DNA of 64,000 bases from Mitsuaria sp. GD03876 (GTDB taxonomy: Bacteria; Pseudomonadota; Gammaproteobacteria; Burkholderiales; Burkholderiaceae_C): contig NZ_JAOCCU010000002.1 of the NCBI RefSeq assembly GCF_029840635.1, forward strand, positions 1 through 64,000, written 5' to 3'. The position numbers and the translations under genes are program-made. The notes under the pieces are model-generated. The model did no database searches and had not been told where the DNA came from. It saw only the letters and a program-made list of their open reading frames with translations. The first letter of the stretch is position 1. Each line of letters opens with the position of its first letter. Shown piece by piece: positions 36,941-46,742 of the stretch.

Positions 36941-37981
36941 TCAGGCGGGCCAGCCTTGCAGCACCAGCTTGCCGCGCTGGCGCTGGCTTTCCTGCAGCGC
37001 GTGGGCGCGCTTGAGCGAGTCGGCGGAGATCGTCCCGACGACGTCGGCCAGCGTGGTGCGCAGTTCGCCGGCGTCGACCCGGGCGGCGACCTCGGCCAGC
37101 AGCCGGCCTTGCCCGGCGATGTCGTGCGTCGCATGCATGCTGCGCGTGAACATCAGTTCCCAATGCAGCGACACCGACTTGCCCTTCAGCGCCATCACGT
37201 CCAGGTCGTGCGGGCCGAAGTCGTCGATCATCGCCAGCTTGCCTTGCGGCTCCAGCGCTTCGACGAAGTCCTTGAAGTGCTGCGGCGTGTGGGTGAGGCT
37301 GGTGACGTAGCGCAGCGGGGGCACGCCGTCGCGCTGCAGCGCGGCGATCTGCGGCGCCAGCGGCTCGCGGTGGTTGATCACGTGGTACGCGCCCAGCGCG
37401 TGCAGCCACTTGCCGCCGTCGCCTTGCGGCTCGGAGCTGGTGGCGATCACCGTCAGGTGCGGCAGCCGGCGCGCCAGCTGGACCAGGATCGACCCGACGC
37501 CGCCGGCCGCGCCGGTGACCAGCAGGCTGACCGGCCGTTGCGGCTGCTGCTCGACTTGCAGTCGGTCGAACAGCAGTTCCCAGGCGGTGATCGCGGTCAG
37601 CGGCAGGGCGGCGGCCTCGGCGTCGCTCAGCGTGGCCGGCGCCTTGGCGGCGATGCGGTGGTCCACGCATTGGAACTGCGCGTTGCTGCCCGGACGGGTG
37701 ATGTCGCCGGCGTACCAGACGCGGTCGCCGACGGCGAAGCCGGCGACATCCGGCCCGATCGCGCGGACGATGCCGACCGCGTCCCAGCCCAGGATCACCG
37801 GCGTCGTGCCGTCGGCGCTGGCGCGGCGCACGCGGACCTTGGTGTCGACCGGATTGACGGCGATCGCGGCGACCTCCACCAGCAGGTCCTTGGAACCGGG
37901 GGTCGGGACGGGCAGGTCCAGGTCGATCAGCGACTCGGATTCGGTGATGGGCAGGGACTTGAAGTAGCCGACGGCTTTCAT
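36941..37981 (-). CDS. Zinc-type alcohol dehydrogenase / quinone oxidoreductase family
   Basis: This 346-residue MDR-superfamily reductase of the ZADH/quinone oxidoreductase branch carries IAVNPVDTKVR, LGWDAVGIVRAIG, VGDRVWYAGD, ALPLTAITAWELLFDR and the Rossmann motif LLVTGAAGGVGSILVQLARR. Structural zinc cysteines are absent, so it is probably NADPH-dependent and metal-free. It lies divergent to a LysR regulator, a common arrangement in which the LysR protein controls the reductase gene. ATG 37981 is selected from homology; the longer frame is the promoter region. Confidence 0.92.
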   Translation of the reverse strand: MKAVGYFKSLPITESESLIDLDLPVPTPGSKDLLVEVAAIAVNPVDTKVRVRRASADGTTPVILGWDAVGIVRAIGPDVAGFAVGDRVWYAGDITRPGSNAQFQCVDHRIAAKAPATLSDAEAAALPLTAITAWELLFDRLQVEQQPQRPVSLLVTGAAGGVGSILVQLARRLPHLTVIATSSEPQGDGGKWLHALGAYHVINHREPLAPQIAALQRDGVPPLRYVTSLTHTPQHFKDFVEALEPQGKLAMIDDFGPHDLDVMALKGKSVSLHWELMFTRSMHATHDIAGQGRLLAEVAARVDAGELRTTLADVVGTISADSLKRAHALQESQRQRGKLVLQGWPA

Positions 37982-38086
37982 GGGAACTCCTTGAAGGGAT
38001 GCGGAAGCAAGGGGGTTGGCCGATGCGATGAGCAGGATGGTCGCTCCTTCGGCACAATCAATGAAGTCCACTGAATCGCTATCAGT

Positions 38087-38103
38087 TTCAACACTGGATT
38101 GAA
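38087..38103. promoter_or_regulatory. Candidate LysR-type binding site
   Basis: TTCAA-N7-TTGAA (38087-38103) lies in the 158-base divergent region between the oxidoreductase and lysR genes, 37 bases from the lysR start. It has the dyad shape and T-N11-A spacing typical of LysR boxes. Function is inferred from position and symmetry. Confidence 0.45.
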
Positions 38104-38139
38104 GATTCGGCCGAACTCCCCAGCTGCCCGCCTCCCCGC

Positions 38140-39093
38140 ATGAACATCGAGAACACCACCGAACTGCGCCTGCTGATCGAATGCGCCCGGGGCGGCAGCC
38201 TGACGGCCGCCTCGCGGGAAATGGGCATCACCCCGGCCGCGGCCAGCGCGATGCTCAAGAAGCTCGAGGCCCGGCTGGGCGTGCGGCTGGCCGAGCGCAG
38301 CACCCGCGCGCTGCGCCTGACCGCCGCCGGCGAACGGCTGCGCGACTACGCGCAGCGGGCGCTGGAGTTGCTTGAAGAGGGCCTGGCGCAGGTCACCGAG
38401 GGGAGCGACGACGGCGCCGGCAAGGGGCGTGGCGCCACCGCGTTGCGCGGGCGCATCCGGATGAGCGCCTCCAGCGACTTGACGCGGCGCGTGGTGCTGC
38501 CGCTGCTGGATGAGTTCCTCGACCGCCATCCGGGGGTGGAGCTGCAGCTCAACGTCGGCGACGCGCTGCAGGACGTGGTGCGCGACGAGGTCGACCTCGC
38601 GCTGCGTTATGGGGAGCTGGCCGACTCGCGGCTGGTGGCGCGCAAGCTCTACGACGGGCGCCGGCTGCTGGTGGGGTCGCCCGACTACCTGAAGCGGCAC
38701 GGACGCCCGGCGCATCCGTCGGAGCTGTCGCAGCACGACTGCATCCGCTTCAAGATCGGCGACCGGCTGGAACGGGGATGGCGCTTCTGGCGCCGCGACG
38801 CGCTGCAGGCGGCGCCGCTGGACGTGACCGTGCAGGGCCGGCGCACCGCCGACGACGGCGGCATCGCCCATCAATGGGCGCTGGAAGGGCGGGGGCTGAC
38901 CTACAAGAGCGACCTCGACATCCGCGACAGCCTGGCCAGCGGCGCGCTGGTGGAGGTGTTGCCGGACTGGGTCGGGCGGCCGATGCCGCTGCATGCGCTG
39001 ATGCCCAGCCAGCGCTTCCTGCCGCAACGGCTCAAGGCGCTGGTGGACTTCCTGGCGGAGGCGCTGCGGCGGGAACCGCCGCGCGGGAACTGA
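38140..39093 (+). CDS. LysR family transcriptional regulator
   Basis: This 317-residue regulator has an N-terminal winged helix (LRLLIECARGGSLTAASREMG...AASAMLKKLEARLGVRLAERS) and a periplasmic-binding-like effector domain with LRGRIRMSASSDLTRRVVLPLLDEFLDRHPGVEL in parts and LALRYGELADSRLVARKL. It is close to the CrgA/DmlR group of LysR proteins. It is divergent from the quinone oxidoreductase gene, its probable target. Confidence 0.93.
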   Translation: MNIENTTELRLLIECARGGSLTAASREMGITPAAASAMLKKLEARLGVRLAERSTRALRLTAAGERLRDYAQRALELLEEGLAQVTEGSDDGAGKGRGATALRGRIRMSASSDLTRRVVLPLLDEFLDRHPGVELQLNVGDALQDVVRDEVDLALRYGELADSRLVARKLYDGRRLLVGSPDYLKRHGRPAHPSELSQHDCIRFKIGDRLERGWRFWRRDALQAAPLDVTVQGRRTADDGGIAHQWALEGRGLTYKSDLDIRDSLASGALVEVLPDWVGRPMPLHALMPSQRFLPQRLKALVDFLAEALRREPPRGN

Positions 39094-39138
39094 GGCGAGG
39101 TCGCGAGGCGCTCGCGCTGGCGCGGGAAGGCCGCGCCG

Positions 39139-39642
39139 TCAGTGCTTGTGGTCGCCGTGACCCGCGTGCGGGTCCGAGGCGGCGTCCTTGGCGGGCGCCG
39201 CGGCCGAGGCGCCGCTGCGCGCGGCCGCCATGACCTGCACGGTCGTGCGCTGGGTGCCAGCGCCCTGGAAGACCAGCGTCAACGGCACGAGGTCGCCGTC
39301 CTTCACCTGGCCCTTCAGCTGGGTCAGCATCACGTGGAAACCGCCCGGCTTGAGCTCCACCGGCTGGCCCGCGGGCACCGCCAGCGCGGACACCGGACGC
39401 ATGCGCATCACGGCGCCGTCCATCGCCATCTCATGCACCTCGGCGGCGCCGGCCACCGGGCTGCTGACCGAGACCAGCTTCACCGCCGTCGGCGACTGGA
39501 TGCGCATGAAGGCGCCGGTGGCCGTCTGCTGCGGCACCGTGGCGCGCACCCATTGGCCGGTGACGACCACCTGGGCATGCGCCCAGCCGGCGCTCAGCAG
39601 CAGAACGGGGATCGCGAGCGCGGCGCGGGACAGCAGCTTCAT
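39139..39642 (-). CDS. Copper chaperone PCu(A)C
   Basis: This 167-residue periplasmic Cu(I) chaperone inserts copper into the CuA site of oxidase subunit II. It has a signal peptide (LAIPVLLLSAGWAHA), VTGQWVRATVP and the ligand set in VHEMAMDGAVMRMRPV plus HVMLTQLKGQVKDGD. It ends with the His-rich tail HAGHGDHKH, which may bind extra metal. I prefer ATG 39642 over TTG 39654. The oxidase locus it could serve is 9 kb away in this window. Confidence 0.93.
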   Translation of the reverse strand: MKLLSRAALAIPVLLLSAGWAHAQVVVTGQWVRATVPQQTATGAFMRIQSPTAVKLVSVSSPVAGAAEVHEMAMDGAVMRMRPVSALAVPAGQPVELKPGGFHVMLTQLKGQVKDGDLVPLTLVFQGAGTQRTTVQVMAAARSGASAAAPAKDAASDPHAGHGDHKH

Positions 39643-39711
39643 CGGGGCATCCAATCCAGTCGGGGAAGACCGGCCCGGCGGGTTGGCCGGACCGGCAGCA
39701 GGTCAAGGGAC

Positions 39712-40623
<912 letters not shown>

Positions 40624-40676
40624 GTGTTCGTTTCTCCTGTATCGAACCCGGTCGGCCGGGTCGACGTCCGAAGATA

Positions 40677-40703
40677 TTAGCACTCATGCCAGACGAGTGC
40701 TAA
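40677..40703. promoter_or_regulatory. CIRCE element (HrcA operator) upstream of rpoH
   Basis: TTAGCACTC (40677-40685), nine bases, then GAGTGCTAA (40695-40703) match the CIRCE consensus exactly in both arms. It lies 54 bases before the rpoH start, where a bound HrcA repressor would block the promoter. Confidence 0.93.
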
Positions 40704-40782
40704 AGGCCCGGAAAACCACGTCAACCCTGGAGGGGCTCCAGATGAATCAAGTGTGGACGGCCCGTCTTAGGACCGACTTAAG

Positions 40783-43503
40783 TCATTGATTTGCCGAAGA
40801 AACGGGCAGTTCGAAGCTGAAGGTCGCGCCCTCGCCGGGGAGGCTGGACACCTGCAGCCGGCTGCCCATCAGCCCCAGCAGGCGCTGGGTGATGACCAGC
40901 CCGATGCCGGTCCCCTCGATGCCGCCGACCTCCCGTCCGAGCCGGTTGAACGGCTGGAACAGCTGGGCCATCTGGGCCTCGGTCAGGCCCGGGCCGGTGT
41001 CGGCGACGCTGATCTCGACCACCGCGCCGATCCGCCGCGCCCGCAGCTGGACGCGGCCGCCTTCCCGGTTGTACTTGACGGCGTTGCTCAGCAGGTTGGT
41101 CAGCACCTGCTTGAGCCGGGTGGCGTCGGCGCGCAGCTCGCAGGCGTCCGGCGCCAGCTCGACGTCGATCGACACGCCGCGGCGCCGGCGCTGGCTCTCG
41201 ACCATCGCCAGGCTGTCGGCGGCGATCGGCTCCAGGTCCTGGTCGTCGATCTGGACGCGGAGCTGGTCGGCGTCCAGCCGCGAGAGGTCCAGCGTGTCGT
41301 CGATCATCTGGAGCAGGTGCCAGCCCGACTGCTGGATCTGCGCCAGCCAGCCGCGCTGGCGAGGGCTCAGGTCCGGGTCGCGGTCCGCCTCCAGCAGCTG
41401 CGCGAAGCCGAGCATCGCGTTCAGCGGCGTGCGCAGCTCGTGGCTCATCCGGGAGAGGAACTCGTTCTTGGCCCGGTTGGCGGCCAGCTCGGCCTCGTGG
41501 ACCCGCTCCAGCTCGGCCAGGCGCAACTGCTCGCCGATGTCCTCGACGACGCCCAGCAGCCGGTACGGCCGGCCCTCGGCGTCGCGCAGCAGGCTGACGG
41601 TGGAACGCACCGTGATCACCTGCCCCTGGCCGCCGATGTAGCGCTTGATGCGGCTGTAGCGGTCGAGTTCGCCGCGGATCAGCGCCATGCCGAGCCGGCT
41701 GTCCTCGGCCCGGTCCTCGGGATGGGTGATGGCCATGATCGAGCGCGACTTCAGCTGCTCCTCGCTCATGCCCAGCAGCTGGCGGAAATACGGGTTGATC
41801 TCCTGCGGCCGGGCCTGGATGTCGCAGGAGACGACACCGATCGGCGCATGCTCGACGATGGTCCGGAAGCGCTCCTCGCTGGCGCGCAGCCGCGCGGTGG
41901 CCTCGTCGACGCGCCGCGCGACCCGGGCGGTGTCGCCGGTGACCGACAGCAGCAGCAGCCCCAGCAGCGCGGTGCCGACCAACCCCGCCAGCGCGAAGGG
42001 CAGCGCGCCGCCGCCCTCCAGCGCCGGCAGCCCCGACGGGCTGTAGACGACCAGCCGCCAGGCGCGGCCGGCGAAGTCCAGGTCGCGCGAGCGGCTGGGC
42101 AGCGCCTCGGGCAGGCGCAGGCAGCGCTCGTCGCCGGCCAGCAGCGGCCGGCGGGTGCCGGCGGTGGTGTCGAGCAGGCAGTAGTCGAGCCCGCCGCGCG
42201 TCGGCAGCGCGTCGTGCAGCAGCTGTTCCGGGCGCAGCGTCGCGAAGGCCAGGCCCAGCGGGCGGCGGACGCGGCCGGCGGCGTCGCGGGGGTCGGAGGT
42301 GCCGCCTTCATAGAGCGCGCGGTAGACGACCACGCCCATCAGCGTCACGCCGACGTCCTGCGACAGCGGGAAGCTCTCGCTCGCGGAGGGCTGGCCGGTG
42401 TCGACCGCCCGGTCCTGCGCGACGCGGGCCTGCGGGATGCTGCGGATGTTGGCGCCCATCGCCGGCCGGTTGCGGGCGTAGGGCGCGATCAGGCGGATCG
42501 GCAGCAGGTCGGCCGCGGGGTCCAGCGTCAGGTCGCCGGGGCGGCGGCGCTCGTAGACGCGGTAGGTGTCGTAGCCGTCGGCCCGCGCGGCGCGCTCGAA
42601 CGCGGCCACGTTTCCCGGAGGCACGAACGGCGCCCACCCCACCGCGTAGACCGCGCCGCCCGCCCGGGCGCGCTCGGCATGGGCGCGCTCGAAATCGGCC
42701 CGGTCGATGCCCGGCGCGACCAGCAGCAGGCTGTGGTTGGCCTCGAGCGCGGTCAGCGGCATCGCCAGCGAATCCGCCAGCGTGTTCAGCGCGTTGGCTG
42801 CCTCCAGGTCGAAGGCGTGGCGGCGGCGGCCTTCCTCGTTGCGGGCGACGTGCAAGGTCGCCAGGAACAGCAGCGCGCAGGCGACCAGCAAGGGCAGGGC
42901 GACGCTCAACCGCCGCCGCGACCAGTGCGCCCGCGGCAGGCCGAACAGCGCCAGCGACACCGGCGCGCCGATCAGCACGCCGATCGCGTCGCCCACCCAC
43001 CAGGCCACCCAGTGCGACACCACCTGCGACGGCCCGATCGCGCCCGTCAGCCACAGCGCCGCGACCCCGACGCTGGGCGCCACCAGGCAGGCGACGACCA
43101 CCGTGGCCAGCAGGAAGCGGACCAGCTCCGCCGGCTCGCACAGCGGCGGGTGCTTGCCCGTCCAGCGTTCGGCCAGCCAGGCGCCCAGCCACGCCTGCAG
43201 CGCGCCGCCGATGGCCACCAGCAAGGGCTGCAACGGGTCCAGGTGCTCGCGCGCCAGGCCCATCGTCAGGCTCACCGCGGCGCCGCCGGCCAGGATGCCC
43301 GGCAGCACCCGCGGGCCCCAGCGCAAGACCGCCGCGACCGCGAGACCGGCGGCCGGGAAGATCGGGGAAACGAAGTCGGGAGGCAGGATCAGCTTCAGCG
43401 CCAGCGCGCCCAGCACCGCGTAGGCCACCGCGAGCGCCAGGTTCACCAGCAGCAGCCGGAACAGGGAAGCACCAGGCAGGGCAGGAGAGGACGCATCGGT
43501 CAT
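40783..43503 (-). CDS. Hybrid-sensing histidine kinase (MASE1-CHASE-PAS-HisKA-HATPase)
   Basis: This 906-residue membrane sensor kinase has an N-terminal MASE1-type block of about eight TM helices (residues 10-230) and an extracytoplasmic CHASE-like domain (about 240-420; VYAVGWAPFVPPG, PQARVAQDRAVDTGQP). A further TM, a PAS domain with PAC (FRTIVEHAPIGVVSCD, ITHPEDRAED) and a coiled linker follow, then HisKA with the phospho-acceptor in MSHELRTPLNAMLGFAQLL. The HATPase has LLSNAVKYNREGG, DTGPGLTEAQM and GTGIGLVITQRLL. There is no receiver domain and no adjacent response regulator, so it may act through a distant partner. Signal unknown. Confidence 0.93.
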   Translation of the reverse strand: MTDASSPALPGASLFRLLLVNLALAVAYAVLGALALKLILPPDFVSPIFPAAGLAVAAVLRWGPRVLPGILAGGAAVSLTMGLAREHLDPLQPLLVAIGGALQAWLGAWLAERWTGKHPPLCEPAELVRFLLATVVVACLVAPSVGVAALWLTGAIGPSQVVSHWVAWWVGDAIGVLIGAPVSLALFGLPRAHWSRRRLSVALPLLVACALLFLATLHVARNEEGRRRHAFDLEAANALNTLADSLAMPLTALEANHSLLLVAPGIDRADFERAHAERARAGGAVYAVGWAPFVPPGNVAAFERAARADGYDTYRVYERRRPGDLTLDPAADLLPIRLIAPYARNRPAMGANIRSIPQARVAQDRAVDTGQPSASESFPLSQDVGVTLMGVVVYRALYEGGTSDPRDAAGRVRRPLGLAFATLRPEQLLHDALPTRGGLDYCLLDTTAGTRRPLLAGDERCLRLPEALPSRSRDLDFAGRAWRLVVYSPSGLPALEGGGALPFALAGLVGTALLGLLLLSVTGDTARVARRVDEATARLRASEERFRTIVEHAPIGVVSCDIQARPQEINPYFRQLLGMSEEQLKSRSIMAITHPEDRAEDSRLGMALIRGELDRYSRIKRYIGGQGQVITVRSTVSLLRDAEGRPYRLLGVVEDIGEQLRLAELERVHEAELAANRAKNEFLSRMSHELRTPLNAMLGFAQLLEADRDPDLSPRQRGWLAQIQQSGWHLLQMIDDTLDLSRLDADQLRVQIDDQDLEPIAADSLAMVESQRRRRGVSIDVELAPDACELRADATRLKQVLTNLLSNAVKYNREGGRVQLRARRIGAVVEISVADTGPGLTEAQMAQLFQPFNRLGREVGGIEGTGIGLVITQRLLGLMGSRLQVSSLPGEGATFSFELPVSSANQ

Positions 43504-43595
43504 CCATGCAGCCTACCTTCGCCACCCGGGGGGCGATATCGCAAGTTGCTCAGGGAAAGTTGGACTTGTCCTTTGGATCCAACGATGGGGCGTGC

Positions 43596-45110
43596 TCAAG
43601 CCGGCAGGTCCCAGCCCAGGCCCAGGCTCTTCTGCAGCGCGACGAAGTCCTTCAGCAGGTCGGCCTCGCCATCCAGCGACTTCAACCGGGCGTCGATGTC
43701 ATGGCGCCGCGCATCGAGCAGGTCGACCTCGGTCGTCACGCCCGCCTGGCGGCGTTGACGCGTCAGGTCCAGGGCGCGCTGCGCCGAGCCCTGCTGCGCG
43801 AGCAGATGCTGCAGCGCCTGGCGCTGGCGGCCGAAACGCGCCAGCGAGGTGTTGGCATCCTGCAGCGCCGTCAGCACTGCCGCCTTGTAGTTCGCGACGG
43901 CTTCGTCACGGCCGGCCTCGGCCTGCTTCACCAGCGCCGCGGTGCGGCCGAAGTCCAGGAAATTCCAGCTCAGGTACGGCACCGCCGCCAACGCCAGGTT
44001 GTCCGTGCGGAACAGCTGGCCCGGCGAGGTCGCCGCCACGCCGACATTGCCCAGCAGGCTGAGCTTGGGGAAGTACTTCGCCGTCTCCTGGCCGATCTGC
44101 GCGGTGTGGCTGGCCAGCCGCCGCTCCGCCGCGCGGATGTCGGGCCGGCGCTGCAGCAGCGAAGCCGGATCGCCGATGGCGACCTCGGCCGGCGCGCTCG
44201 GCAGCGACGGCGTGGCCGCCGCGAGCCGCGCGTCGAGCGCGCCCGGCGCCTGCCCGGTCAGCAGCGCCAAGCGGTCCAGCGAGGCCGCGATCTGCGCCGC
44301 CACGTCGGCCAGCGCCGCGTGCGTCGCCTCGCGCTGCTGGGTGCGTTGCTCGACGTCGTCGGCCGTGGCCACGCCCTGGTCGAGCCGCTGGCGGACCAGC
44401 GCCAGCGCCTGCGCGTCGCCGTCGGCGGTGTCGCGCAGCAGGGCCTGGCGCCGCTGTTGCGCGCGCAGGCCGACGTAGGTGGAGGCGACTTCCGCCGTCA
44501 GCGACACCTGCGCGTCGGCGAGGTCGGCCCGCACCGCTTCGGCTTGCGCGGAGGCGGACTCGACCGCGCGGCGCGTGCCGCCGAACAGGTCGACCTCCCA
44601 GGTCGCGTCGAAGCCGACGCTGTAGAGATGCAGCGAGGTGTCGTGGTCGGTGCCCGGACCCTGCCAGACGCCGGCGGCCAGCGCCGAGGCCGAGCCCTTG
44701 GGCCGGCCGCTGGCCTCCTGTTGCTGGAAGGTGGCGCGGGCCGCGCGCAGGCGCGCCTCGGCGGCCTGCAGCGTGGGACTCTGGCCGAGCGCCTCGTCGA
44801 CCAGCGCGTCCAGCGCGGGATCGTTGAGCGCGCGCCACCAATGCGCGGCGACCGGCGAGGCCGGCTTGTCCCGCGCGTCGTCGCGCGCGAATCGCGCCTG
44901 CTGGAGCGCGTCGGCCGCGATGGCGGGAGCGCCCGCGTAGTCGGGACCGACCGTCGTGCAGCCGGCCAGCAGCAGCATCGCGGCCGCCGCGGCGACGGCC
45001 GACAGCGTGGTCAGCGCGGCGAGGGCGGCGGACCTCGCCGGGCCGAAGCCGCGCGGGGAAGGGAAGGGGGATGGCGCGGTGGAAGGGGACGGAGAAGGAA
45101 AAGAGGTCAT
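43596..45110 (-). CDS. Efflux outer-membrane lipoprotein (NodT/OprM family)
   Basis: This 504-residue TolC-type outer-membrane factor has an N-terminal lipobox (MLLLAGCTTVGPDYAG) with a long Ser/Pro-rich n-region, then two TolC-like repeats (WWRALNDPALDALVDEALGQSPTLQAAEARLRAARA in parts and LLQRRPDIRAAERRLASHTAQIGQ). It ends with VTTEVDLLDARRHDIDARL. It forms the outer channel of the EmrAB-type pump encoded just upstream, 18 bases apart. Confidence 0.95.
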   Translation of the reverse strand: MTSFPSPSPSTAPSPFPSPRGFGPARSAALAALTTLSAVAAAAAMLLLAGCTTVGPDYAGAPAIAADALQQARFARDDARDKPASPVAAHWWRALNDPALDALVDEALGQSPTLQAAEARLRAARATFQQQEASGRPKGSASALAAGVWQGPGTDHDTSLHLYSVGFDATWEVDLFGGTRRAVESASAQAEAVRADLADAQVSLTAEVASTYVGLRAQQRRQALLRDTADGDAQALALVRQRLDQGVATADDVEQRTQQREATHAALADVAAQIAASLDRLALLTGQAPGALDARLAAATPSLPSAPAEVAIGDPASLLQRRPDIRAAERRLASHTAQIGQETAKYFPKLSLLGNVGVAATSPGQLFRTDNLALAAVPYLSWNFLDFGRTAALVKQAEAGRDEAVANYKAAVLTALQDANTSLARFGRQRQALQHLLAQQGSAQRALDLTRQRRQAGVTTEVDLLDARRHDIDARLKSLDGEADLLKDFVALQKSLGLGWDLPA

Positions 45111-45128
45111 GGGGAGACTCGATGCGCC

Positions 45129-46742
45129 TCAATGGGCGTCGTTGGACGCGACCGGCTTGCCGGGCCGCGGCGTCTTGAGCGTCAGCGCCAGCGGGATGCA
45201 CAGCAGCAGCGCGCCGGCGAGCGCGTAGAAGGTTTCGGAGAAGGTCATCACGCTGGCCTGCACGTGGATCTGCAGCGAGAGTTCCTTGATCGCCTGGAGC
45301 TGCGCATGGGCGAAGTCGCCGACCTGCGCGAAGTGGCTGGCCGCGCTGGCGGCCAGGCGTTCCTGCAGCAGCGTCGAGTTGGCGTTGAGCGATTCGCCCA
45401 GGCGGTCGACGTGCAGGCTGTTGCGCCGGTCGATGAAGGTGCCGATGACGGCCAGCCCGACCGAGCCGCCGAGGTTGCGCGCCATGTTGTAGATGCCGGC
45501 GGCGTCGCCCGATTCCTCGCGGGTGACGGTGGCCATCGAGGCCTGGTTGAGCGGCATCATGCACAGCATCTGCCCGACGCCGCGCAGCAGCTGCGAGCCG
45601 ATGAAGTCGTGGCCCACGCTCTGCGCGGTGAGGCTGATGTCGAGCAGGCAGCTCGCCGCGAAGGCCATCAGCCCGAGGATCACCATCACGCGCAGGTCCA
45701 CGCGCGAGATCAGCCGCGGCAGGATGGGCATCATCAGGAAGGCCGGGACGCCGGCCAGCAGCATGATCGCGCCCGACTGCTGCGCGTTGTAGCCCGCGAC
45801 CAGCGACAGGAACTGCGGCACCAGGTAGGAGATGCAGTACAGCCCCGCGCCGACGGTGAAGACGATGACGATGACGCTGCTGTAGTGCCAGTTGCGCATC
45901 AGCTTGAGCCGCAGGATGGGCCGGGCCGCGACGCGCTGCGACAGCGCGATCATCAGCATGCCCGCGGCCGAGACCAGGCTCAGCGTGACGATCAGCGGGG
46001 ACTCGAACCAGCGCTCGCGCTGGCCTTCCTCGAGGACCACCGTCAGCGTCGACAGCCCGACCGCCAGGCCGACGATGCCGAGCCAGTCGGCCCGCAGGAA
46101 CTCCTCGAGGTGCATGCGCTGCGCGGGCAGCCCGAGCAGCAGCAGCGTCAGCAGCGCGGCGCACACCGGCACGTTGATGAAGAAGCACCAGTGCCAGCTG
46201 GCGTTCTCGGTCAGCCAGCCGCCGAGCACCGGTCCCAGCAGCGGCCCGAGCAGCACGATCAGCCCGAACAGCGTCATGCCCACCGGCAGTTGGTGACGCG
46301 GCAGCCGCGTGCGGATGATGGTCTGGGCGGTGGGAATCATCGCGCCGCCGGTGAAGCCCTGGCCGATGCGCGCCAGGATCAGCGTCGCGAGGTTGCCCGA
46401 GAGGCCGCACAGCACCGAGAACAGCGTGAACAGCGCCGCGTTGCCGACCAGGAAGTTGCGCAGCCCGAAGACGCGCGTGAGCCAGGCGGCGAGCGGGATC
46501 ATGACGATCTCCGACATCAGGTAGCCGGTGGAGATCCAGGTGCCCTCGGTGCCGGTGGCGCCGATGGCGCCCTGGATCTGCGGCAGCGCCGAGTTGGTGA
46601 TCGAGATGTCCAGCGTCGCCATCAGCGCGCCGAGCGCGCCCGCCGCGACCGCGATCCAGTCGCTGGCATGGGCGTTGGGCTCCGCGTGCGCGGCGCCGCC
46701 GGCCGCGCCCCGCGCCGGCGCCGTCGACGCGGCCTCAGCCAT
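45129..46742 (-). CDS. emrB: MFS drug efflux permease, DHA2 family (EmrB)
   Basis: This 537-residue, 14-TM major facilitator has the DHA2 signature LGALMATLDISITNSALPQIQGAIGATGTEGTWISTGYL in parts, LARIGQGFTGGAMIPTAQTI and GPVLGGWLTENASWHWCFFINVP. It exports hydrophobic drugs with proton antiport through EmrA and the outer-membrane factor. It overlaps emrA by eight bases, so translation is coupled. Confidence 0.95.
   Translation of the reverse strand: MAEAASTAPARGAAGGAAHAEPNAHASDWIAVAAGALGALMATLDISITNSALPQIQGAIGATGTEGTWISTGYLMSEIVMIPLAAWLTRVFGLRNFLVGNAALFTLFSVLCGLSGNLATLILARIGQGFTGGAMIPTAQTIIRTRLPRHQLPVGMTLFGLIVLLGPLLGPVLGGWLTENASWHWCFFINVPVCAALLTLLLLGLPAQRMHLEEFLRADWLGIVGLAVGLSTLTVVLEEGQRERWFESPLIVTLSLVSAAGMLMIALSQRVAARPILRLKLMRNWHYSSVIVIVFTVGAGLYCISYLVPQFLSLVAGYNAQQSGAIMLLAGVPAFLMMPILPRLISRVDLRVMVILGLMAFAASCLLDISLTAQSVGHDFIGSQLLRGVGQMLCMMPLNQASMATVTREESGDAAGIYNMARNLGGSVGLAVIGTFIDRRNSLHVDRLGESLNANSTLLQERLAASAASHFAQVGDFAHAQLQAIKELSLQIHVQASVMTFSETFYALAGALLLCIPLALTLKTPRPGKPVASNDAH

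Noticed and set aside
40786-43758. Plus-strand open frame of 990 codons opposite the histidine kinase
   Set aside because: Antisense shadow of a complete kinase gene.
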